Position numbers and translations under genes: made by a program. Under the pieces are notes generated by a model that saw only the letters and a program-made list of their open reading frames with translations, did not search any database and had not been told where the DNA came from. A DNA stretch of 64,000 nt from Saccharomycopsis phalli. Lineage: Eukaryota > Ascomycota > Saccharomycetes > Ascoideales > Saccharomycopsidaceae. The stretch lies in the NCBI GenBank assembly GCA_020342235.1, contig CP073213.1, positions 1,218,501 through 1,282,500 on the forward strand, written 5' to 3'. This document shows, in pieces, positions 58,045 to 64,000 of the stretch. The number at the start of each line of letters is the position of its first letter. Position 1 is the first letter of the stretch.

Positions 58045-58320
58045 TTTGTAATCACCTATATATTGTTTCCAAAAACATGGTGATTCGACAAGTATATTTT
58101 TACTTAGGAATATCCTGAGGCACCAATGCTGATGAAAAAAGTCCTTTAACTCGCGTGTAGTTGACTCGGATTGAAATATTCAACAGGAGCTGTTTTGTTG
58201 TTGATGCGTGGTACTAGAGATGTATATGTGGAGAAGCCTGGCCGCTTATGTCTAGGACAGGTTTGGCTGCTGAAGCACTTTCTATGTTGGAAGCGTCGTG
58301 CTCCGTCACCTTCTGCTAAA
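58045..58320. repeat. Dispersed repeat fragment B (possible solo LTR or transposon relic)
   Basis: Preceded by (AAT)n. It shares with fragment A the blocks ctatatattgt, gacaagtatatttt, aggaatatcctgaggca and gttgatgcgtggta, and with fragment C ctatgttggaag. It is decayed and non-coding; the family is not identified. Confidence 0.5.
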
Positions 58321-58699
58321 ACTCGGCAACTTTGTGAACTGATTTATGGTCGGCAAAACTTTTTCAAGTATGATTTAGGAGTCATTTACAGAGTCTAGTA
58401 TTTCATTTATTCTCGAAAAACTTTAGGCTCCTAGACCTCGGGACATTGTGGGTCATGTATGACGATGTGAGAAGCAATTACGCATCTGTTACATTTCAGA
58501 TTGTTATTTCCAAAAAGTCGTAGCAATTTTCCATCGGTTAAGTTTATGGAAATTAGTGAGCCTGATGAAAGCGTCTTTTTATTTGTGGTTGCCTATTTTT
58601 GTTCCAATTTAAAATATGGCAGACAATCTTGGCTCCCTTCATTAGAAAAGCTACCAATGGGAAATACCGTTGAAAAATCCACAATATGACATGGGTTTA

Positions 58700-58870
58700 A
58701 TAATAATAATAATAATATTTATTCATATATTTAGCTAAATATTGTCTCAGAAACACAATGATTTGACAAGCATATTTTCACTTTGGAACATCTCAAGGCA
58801 ATAGTGCTGTTGAGAAAACCCTTTATCAGCTCGCTCGTTGCTATGTTGGAAGTATCATGCTTGCAAAGTA
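58700..58870. repeat. Dispersed repeat fragment C (possible solo LTR or transposon relic)
   Basis: Begins at (AAT)n. It shares atatttagctaaatattgtc, tgatttgacaagcatatttt and ggaacatctcaaggca with A and B, then rejoins B at gctatgttggaagtatcatgct. A middle part present in B is absent, so it is a shortened relic. Confidence 0.5.
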
Positions 58871-59042
58871 ACAATATTGTTAATTTAGAAATTTATATAA
58901 CCCCTTCTGAAGCTAACAAATTCAGCTTTATTCAAATCTACATCTTTAAATAAATATGTATACATATAAATACTAATAAGAAATCACAAACATTGTGATG
59001 GTATAAATATAGCAATCTATGCTAAAGTAAAAAATGACGAAT

Positions 59043-61004
59043 TTAAGCCAATGCTAAAACAATGGCAGCAGCAACAGAAATGAAGCTCACTCCATACTTA
59101 GCACCAGAGTTTGCTGTTTGAACTGCAACAGACGATGGGCCTGCTGGAGCAGCAGATGGACCCGCTGGAGCAGCAGATGGACCCGCTGGAGCAGCAGATG
59201 GACCCGCTGGAGCAGCAGATGGAGCAGCAGATGGACCCGCTGGAGCAGATGGAGCAGATGGAGCAACCGAAGATGGTCCTGATGGAGCAGCAGACGATGG
59301 TCCTGATGGGGCAGCAGACGATGGTCCTGATGGAGCAGCAGACGATGGTCCTGATGGAGCAGCAGACGATGGTCCTGATGGAGCAGCAGACGATGGTCCT
59401 GATGGAGCAGCAGACGATGGACTAGCTGGAGCAGACGATGGTCCTGATGGAGCTTCTGGTGACGAAACTGACGACACTATAGTATAAACAGAAGTAGAGC
59501 TCAATGGGCAATAGGTAGTGTAAGATGTCACAATACCTGATGAGGTAACTGTCTCAACAGTAACACCAGTTGTATGCACCGTAGTATGGCAAGCATCGTT
59601 AACACACGAGGTAACAGGGATCACGACTGTGGACTGAACTGGAACAGTGCTGGTGAGACTAATAATAGTGGTTGGATTGGAAGAAATAGGGCAAGTTGTG
59701 GTGTATGAAGTGACAATACTGCTACTTGTGGTAGTAATAACAGTAGTCATCATTGGGCAAACACCAGTATAGATTGTTCCAGAGACAGATGCAGTAGAAG
59801 AACCATCTGGCATAACACCAGTGGTACAAGTAGAAACAGTACTCAAAGTGTTTGGACATTCGCCAGTGTAGATGGTTCCGGAAACAGAAACGGTAGAGGA
59901 ACCCTTTGGCATAACACCAGTGGTACAAGTAGAAATAGTACTCGAAGTGCTCGAAGTACTTGCAGTGCTCGAAGTGCTCGAAGTACTTGCAGTGCTCGAA
60001 GTGCTCGAAGTACTTGCAGTGCTCGAAGTGCTCGAAGTACTTGCAGTGCTCGAAGTGCTCGAAGTACTTGCAGTGCTCGAAGTGCTCGAAGTACTTGCAG
60101 TGCTCGAAGTGTTTGGACATTCACCAGTGTAAATTGTTCCGGAAACAGAAACGGTGGAGGAGCCCTTTGGCATCACGCCTGTAGTGCAAGTGCTGACGGT
60201 GGTTGGGCAAGCACTGTTATAAACAGTGACATCATTACCACTGGTTGTAGTAACAGCTGACTTGAAGTTGTCGGTGCAAGTAGTAACAGTCTTATAAGTT
60301 GGACAAGCACTGTTATAAACAGTGACATCATTACCACTGGTTGTAGTAACAGCTGACTTGAAGTTGTCGGTGCAAGTAGTAACAGTCTTATAAGTTGGAC
60401 AAGCACTGTTATAAACAGTGACATCATTACCACTGGTTGTAGTAACAGCTGACTTGAAGTTGTCGGTGCAAGTAGTAACAGTCTTATAAGTTGGACAAGC
60501 ACTGTTATAAACAGTGACATCATTACCACTGGTTGTAGTAACAGCTGACTTGAAGTTGTCGGTGCAAGTAGTAACAGTCTTATAAGTTGGACAAGCACTG
60601 TTATAAACAGTAACATCATTACCACTGGTTGTAGTGACAGGTGACTTAAAATTATCAGTGCATGTAGTTACAGTCTTGTAAGTTGGGCAAGCACTATTGT
60701 AAACAGTCACATCATTACCACAAGTCGTAGTGACAGGTGACTTAAAGTTGTCAGTGCAAGTGGTGACAGTCTTGTAAGTTGGACAAGCACAGTTGTAAAC
60801 AGTAACTTGATGATCGGTGGTTTGTGTTTCAATAGACTTAAAGTCGGTCTTACACGTGGTGGTGGTAGTGTAAGGAAGTGTATCAGTCTCTGGGCAGTAA
60901 GTAGTGTAATCTGTGATAATTCCTTGTACAGTCTGTGTCACAGTTAGAACTCCAGCACTTGCCAAGTGAAGCGAAACCAATAAAGCAGCAAAATGGGATA
61001 TCAT
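59043..61004 (-). CDS. Repeat-rich GPI-anchored cell-wall protein (adhesin/flocculin type)
   Basis: A 653-residue Ser/Thr-rich protein with signal peptide MISHFAALLVSLHLASAG. In order it has: six 32-residue repeats of the YNSACPTYKTVTTCTDNFKS type (about residues 60-260), each with paired Cys; a VSTCTTGVMPKGSSTVSVSG module; a Thr/Ser array with a 9-residue unit (TSSTSSTAS); two more STCTTGVMP modules; a flocculin-like VTSCVNDACHTTVHTTGVTV and SSGIVTSYTTYCPL module; PSGPSSAA and PSAAPAG repeats; and a C-terminal hydrophobic GPI signal after NSGA. A TATAAATA box lies at 61061-61068. The YTTYCP module is shared with Candida adhesins. Binding partner and true orthologue are unknown. Confidence 0.9.
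   Translation of the reverse strand: MISHFAALLVSLHLASAGVLTVTQTVQGIITDYTTYCPETDTLPYTTTTTCKTDFKSIETQTTDHQVTVYNCACPTYKTVTTCTDNFKSPVTTTCGNDVTVYNSACPTYKTVTTCTDNFKSPVTTTSGNDVTVYNSACPTYKTVTTCTDNFKSAVTTTSGNDVTVYNSACPTYKTVTTCTDNFKSAVTTTSGNDVTVYNSACPTYKTVTTCTDNFKSAVTTTSGNDVTVYNSACPTYKTVTTCTDNFKSAVTTTSGNDVTVYNSACPTTVSTCTTGVMPKGSSTVSVSGTIYTGECPNTSSTASTSSTSSTASTSSTSSTASTSSTSSTASTSSTSSTASTSSTSSTASTSSTSSTISTCTTGVMPKGSSTVSVSGTIYTGECPNTLSTVSTCTTGVMPDGSSTASVSGTIYTGVCPMMTTVITTTSSSIVTSYTTTCPISSNPTTIISLTSTVPVQSTVVIPVTSCVNDACHTTVHTTGVTVETVTSSGIVTSYTTYCPLSSTSVYTIVSSVSSPEAPSGPSSAPASPSSAAPSGPSSAAPSGPSSAAPSGPSSAAPSGPSSAAPSGPSSAAPSGPSSVAPSAPSAPAGPSAAPSAAPAGPSAAPAGPSAAPAGPSAAPAGPSSVAVQTANSGAKYGVSFISVAAAIVLALA
59112..59425. 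repeat. Coding repeats for PSAAPAG and PSGPSSAA
   Basis: Two adjoining in-frame arrays (about 21- and 24-bp units) near the 3' end of the cell-wall gene. Confidence 0.9.
59940..60108. repeat. 27-bp coding tandem repeat (9-residue Ser/Thr unit)
   Basis: About six virtually identical 27-bp units inside the cell-wall gene, all multiples of three so the frame is kept. Confidence 0.93.
60212..60790. repeat. 96-bp coding tandem repeat of the cell-wall gene
   Basis: Exact 96-bp spacing (cactgttataaacagt at 60212, 60308, 60404, 60500, 60596). The units from 60212 to about 60595 appear identical at DNA level; those toward the N terminus (from about 60610) are diverged. Confidence 0.95.
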
Positions 61005-61690
61005 TTGGAATTAGTAGAATCTGTTCCGATGATGATGATCATATTAAGCGAACATGCCTCTATTTATAATCATCAATTTTAGTATGAAGTTTACTAAAAA
61101 TGAATTTCTTGCCTTGATAATTCTCCAAAATAGCTGAATCGCTGGAAAGACATGCATTAGTATATTGGATATGCATGTTCATGCTTATCCGTTGCTGTCT
61201 ATTTTCAATTTTTGATCGCACAGTAGTAGTAAAACAAAAACAAATCGTCACAAATGTAAAAATATATAAACAATAAATTTTACCAGATAGAAATCTCTTT
61301 AGAAGTGGCTTCTAGTATTTTTTAAAAGATGATTTGAGGTCATCACCTGTCTAAATCCATATTTCGGGATGGCATTTATATGCATGACGTTTTCTTTAAT
61401 TTCACCCTTTCGTAAACCCTATGGCTCATTCTGTATCAACTTTTAGATAGTAAGTTACCGAAATAAACTACTTATTACATTCCATCAGCTGCAAAGAAAA
61501 GTTTTGAAACCATTGTGAATACTGCAGGGGACTTACCACCATAGATTATGAATACCCGCAAACTTACCCACTATTCTATGCATCCCTGCTAGCCTGGTTT
61601 AGCTAATGCTGGTATTCAAATTTGGTTGCTAGTTCTTTTGGGAACGGAACATTCCAAATTCACGAGAGAACCACTGACCGTTATATTACA

Positions 61691-61909
61691 TTAGCTTATT
61701 ATGTCATTGTGCATTTTCTCGTAATATTTCTCCCAAGCTGGGCTTCCAGTATATACTATTGTTCCCTTTTGCATATTAATCTTATTTTCTGAAACGCACA
61801 TACAGACAGCACTGATGGTGATGCACTTATGTGGGGTTGTCAATATTTTCAACAATAAAACTGGTATCGTAATCACTATAATAATAGAAATCATGATTTT
61901 ATTAACCAT
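61691..61909 (-). CDS. Possible small membrane-anchored protein (72 codons), doubtful
   Basis: ATG at 61907-61909. The N-terminal hydrophobic stretch MVNKIMISIIIVITIPVLLL is followed by a 45-residue polar part with Cys, ending AWEKYYEKMHNDIIS. A TA-rich atatattaa lies about 10-15 bp upstream. It could be a type II or secreted small protein; no family is recognised and codon use is AT-driven, so chance is possible. Confidence 0.3.
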   Translation of the reverse strand: MVNKIMISIIIVITIPVLLLKILTTPHKCITISAVCMCVSENKINMQKGTIVYTGSPAWEKYYEKMHNDIIS

Positions 61910-61984
61910 TTGACGATATATTAATTAGTAGTCTAGTTTATGGGCTATTACGGAAGAAGGGCTTCGGAACTATTAGATTATTCT

Positions 61985-62070
61985 TGTAATGTAGTAATAA
62001 TAATACGAGCTAGTAAAATAGCTGAGATATATTCCATTGGCTATTCAAATAAGAGACTAACTATCTACAC
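61985..62070. repeat. Dispersed repeat fragment D
   Basis: tcttgtaatgtagta...aaatagctgagatatattc...gctattcaaa resembles 4270-4345 (tcttgtaatatagta, gaaatagctaaaatatattc, gactattcaaa). It represents the other end of the element seen as fragment A. Confidence 0.45.
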
Positions 62071-63167
62071 TTGAAATGAAAGAGAGTTAATCTTGATAGA
62101 TAAGTAATTTCTGTAGCTACCAAAAAGAGAATTGAAACACCTTTTTATTACAGTTTTTGTTATCGGATCTAAGACACTCAATGTTAATAACTAAAAGTCA
62201 TAGTCTGACTTTGACAATTATCAGACAAGTATGACAGAGTCTGAGGAAAAGTATGAATGAAAATGATTCTTGGTTATCTGATGATCCCACCTTTACGCAT
62301 CAAACAAACATGTTTTCCGACGTAATAAATGAACTTCTGGAAGTTAATTGATGATTTTATGTTAGCTTGTAAACCTCTGAGGATTTATAGACCTTGTCGT
62401 AGTCAGTAAGAATTTCCAAAGCTTTTCCGCGGTTGCCGCGCTATTACCCTTTCATCATTTTATCAGGTTATCAGAAATATTTGTCCCGTTTATTGTTTGA
62501 ATTCTGGAACTGGAGCGGGTTAATGTCCCAATCAAAGGTATTTACATTCCGCAAATTGTGAAACATCTATGTAACTAAGTGCCTGGCATGTAAGACACAA
62601 CCAAGTCAGCAATATATAGCTAAAAGCAAAATAGAATATTATTATAAGACGCTAAGATTGGGGATTCTCCTAAAGTTAAAATTCTAAATGATTATAGATT
62701 GTTTCATGTATTAATGAATATTATGTTTATTTCAATCAACAGTATGACAAAGCACACTTGTATAAACGGTTGCCATAATTAAATATTATTATAATAAACG
62801 ATCAGATTGGTATGATCAGATCTTCTTGTGTCTTTTATCATTGCTAGTAGGTCAGTTGATCGTAATTCTAATGTGCTTTAAACCGTTAAAGAAACTCACG
62901 TAAAAGCAACCTTGTCTTTCGAAGCGAGCCTCTGCAGGAATTGTTAGATACAGTATCGCTGAGGCTGCCAAGGAAGCTAAATTCCCTAGTAATTATTTCC
63001 TAATTTGATACTGACATACGTTAACAATATGTAGTTATCCAACCTGAGTGGTTGGCTCCGTAAACATCGTGCTGCGTCTAATACATTATACAATAATCGC
63101 ATAGGAGTAGTGTATTAGTGTTATAAGTAGAAAAATTGCTTCGGTTCTCCCAGTTGGCGTTCGGACC

Positions 63168-63191
63168 GTATTTATTATTATTATTATTATA
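63168..63191. repeat. (ATT)n microsatellite upstream of APT1
   Basis: Six to seven ATT triplets about 105-130 bp before the APT1 start. Confidence 0.9.
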
Positions 63192-63295
63192 TTCTGCCTA
63201 TTTCACGTGATTGGAGATGGCCCACACGTGGTACTGAAAGCTGATAATTTTATAGATTAGTAGTATTCTTTGTTACCAATAGTATACAACTAATA

Positions 63296-63850
63296 ATGTC
63301 AGAGATAAAAGAACTTAGCAGCAAGCTTAAACAAGCTCTTAGACTGTACCCTGATTTTCCTAAGAAAGGAATATTGTTTGAAGATTTTTTGCCAATTTTT
63401 AGTAACCCTCAAGATTTTCAACGCTTGATTGATGCCTTCAAGCTATTTTTGACTACCACTTATCCTGATACCAAAATTGATTATGTTGTTGGTTTGGAGG
63501 CCCGGGGTTTCTTGTTTGGGCCTACGTTAGCTCTTGCTTTAGGTGCTGGTTTTGTTCCTGTTCGTAAACCTGGAAAGTTGCCAGGGAAAGTCCACCAAAC
63601 TTCTTTTAAAAAGGAGTATGGTGAAGATGTATTCGAAATCCAGCAGGACGTCATTAAGCCTGGATCAAATGTGATCATAGTCGATGATATCCTAGCTACT
63701 GGTGGTAGTGCGTTTGCGGCTGGTGAATTGGTGTTGAAGAACGCGGATGTCAAGATTTTGCACTTTTTGTTTGTCATGGAGTTGGAGTTCTTAAAGGGAA
63801 GAGACAAATTGCAGGCTGATACCTTCACATTGCTTTCTGGGCAATCTTAA
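63296..63850 (+). CDS. APT1: Adenine phosphoribosyltransferase Apt1
   Basis: Purine salvage: adenine + PRPP to AMP. The 184 residues are collinear with yeast Apt1: KKGILFEDFLPIFSNPQ (24-40), IDYVVGLEARGFLFGPTLAL, FVPVRKPGKLPGKVHQ and the PRPP loop VIIVDDILATGGSAFAAGEL, ending VMELEFLKGRDKL and FTLLSGQS. The CTG codon at 63344-63346 sits in LR-x-YPDFP, where human APRT has Ser (IRSFPDFP) and yeast Gln, so it should be read as Ser. The start is the first ATG. TATA-like ttttatag lies about 45 bp upstream. Confidence 0.96.
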   Translation: MSEIKELSSKLKQALRLYPDFPKKGILFEDFLPIFSNPQDFQRLIDAFKLFLTTTYPDTKIDYVVGLEARGFLFGPTLALALGAGFVPVRKPGKLPGKVHQTSFKKEYGEDVFEIQQDVIKPGSNVIIVDDILATGGSAFAAGELVLKNADVKILHFLFVMELEFLKGRDKLQADTFTLLSGQS

Positions 63851-64000
63851 CACAATATTTAGGACATATATTGTTTCAGCGAAAGGAGTATACATTTAAG
63901 TCAGATTGGTAAGTGAAACGAATTAACCCTATGCTAGTAGAAGTTTTGACAATAGCAAGTTCTCATGTCACAATTCAGAATAAGTAAAAGCTGTAATTAG

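Larger units (their letters stand above)
57690..59042. other. Gene-poor AT-rich gap holding repeat fragments
   Basis: Carries (AAT)n tracts (58008-58037, 58697-58720) and two fragments of the dispersed repeat family (B, about 58045-58320; C, about 58700-58870). Frames of 60-75 codons here overlap the repeats and have no family resemblance. Confidence 0.6.
61005..63295. other. 2.3-kb AT-rich gap between cell-wall gene and APT1
   Basis: Holds the cell-wall promoter (TATAAATA), a possible small gene (61691-61909), a repeat fragment (61985-62070), a CCGCGGttgCCGCG element (62427-62440) and an (ATT)n tract (63168-63191) before APT1. No other gene supported on either strand, including by short-intron search. 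Confidence 0.55.

Noticed and set aside
58171-58689. Two frames of 75 and 62 codons
   Set aside because: The first overlaps dispersed repeat fragment B, the second lies between fragments. Neither shows domain similarity or a promoter.
59111-60625. Several long frames on both strands inside the cell-wall gene
   Set aside because: They are shadows of in-frame repeats whose units are multiples of three; low-complexity translations only.

Overview
The window is nuclear DNA of a budding yeast (Saccharomycotina), very probably from the CUG-Ser clade. Genes are compact, nearly all intronless, and best matched by Saccharomyces/Candida families. CTG is almost absent from long genes: I find none in CCT8 or in the choline-permease-like gene. 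Where CTG does occur at an alignable position, Ser or another small/polar residue is expected rather than Leu (RPT1, APT1, DBP4, SSF1, YOP1). CTG should therefore be read as Ser. I see no rRNA, tRNA, CRISPR array or intact transposon.

Layout. 1-2.1 kb: RPT1 (cut by the window edge) and RPC25, both minus. 2.2-10.9 kb: a plus-strand run of CCT8, NOP9, DBP4 and CTK2. 11.3-16 kb: a 53-codon small gene, a dihydrodiol/xylose dehydrogenase-like gene, PRP45 and a secreted lipase. 16-18.3 kb: GPA2 and an NmrA-like gene (minus). 19.3-28 kb: PAN3, APL4, YOP1 and an ALY-type arrestin (plus). 28-33.5 kb: POS5, RPD3, an RTA1-like transporter and a DUF1749 hydrolase (minus). 33.6-33.9 kb: a three-exon DUF1748 gene. 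34.4-43.7 kb: a SKG6-like membrane protein, APN1, COA1 (minus), a DOA4-type ubiquitin protease and a UspA-domain protein. 43.9-57.7 kb: HTS1, GUT2, RRP3, SSF1, PIB1, DAD4, NOP10, SWA2, an HNM1-like permease and an AYR1-like reductase. 57.7-63.3 kb is AT-rich and gene-poor, holding a repeat-rich GPI cell-wall protein and repeat fragments. APT1 closes the window.

Most genes are housekeeping: proteasome (RPT1), chaperonin (CCT8), ribosome biogenesis (NOP9, DBP4, RRP3, SSF1, NOP10), RNA and transcription (RPC25, CTK2, PRP45, PAN3, RPD3), trafficking (APL4, SWA2, YOP1, PIB1, ALY, DOA4-type), mitochondria (POS5, COA1, GUT2, the HTS1 long form), DNA repair (APN1) and kinetochore (DAD4). They share no single pathway.

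Main discoveries: (1) a consistent class of 42-45 nt introns whose branch site lies 6-8 nt before the 3' AG, which exposes genes that plain ORF calling misses or truncates (DUF1748 gene, DAD4, the last exon of NOP10, the start of YOP1 and probably a 4-nt first exon of PAN3); (2) two recurring promoter elements, a Reb1-type CCGGGTAA and an unnamed GGTTGCGTGCCC, about 40-80 bp upstream of housekeeping starts; (3) short tandem arrays of unrelated units filling many 3' intergenic gaps; (4) substitutions at conserved sites in CCT8 (GDQTS for GDGTN) and RPD3 (Thr for Cys), and a PCNA-box-like tail on APN1. I found no new multi-gene system.
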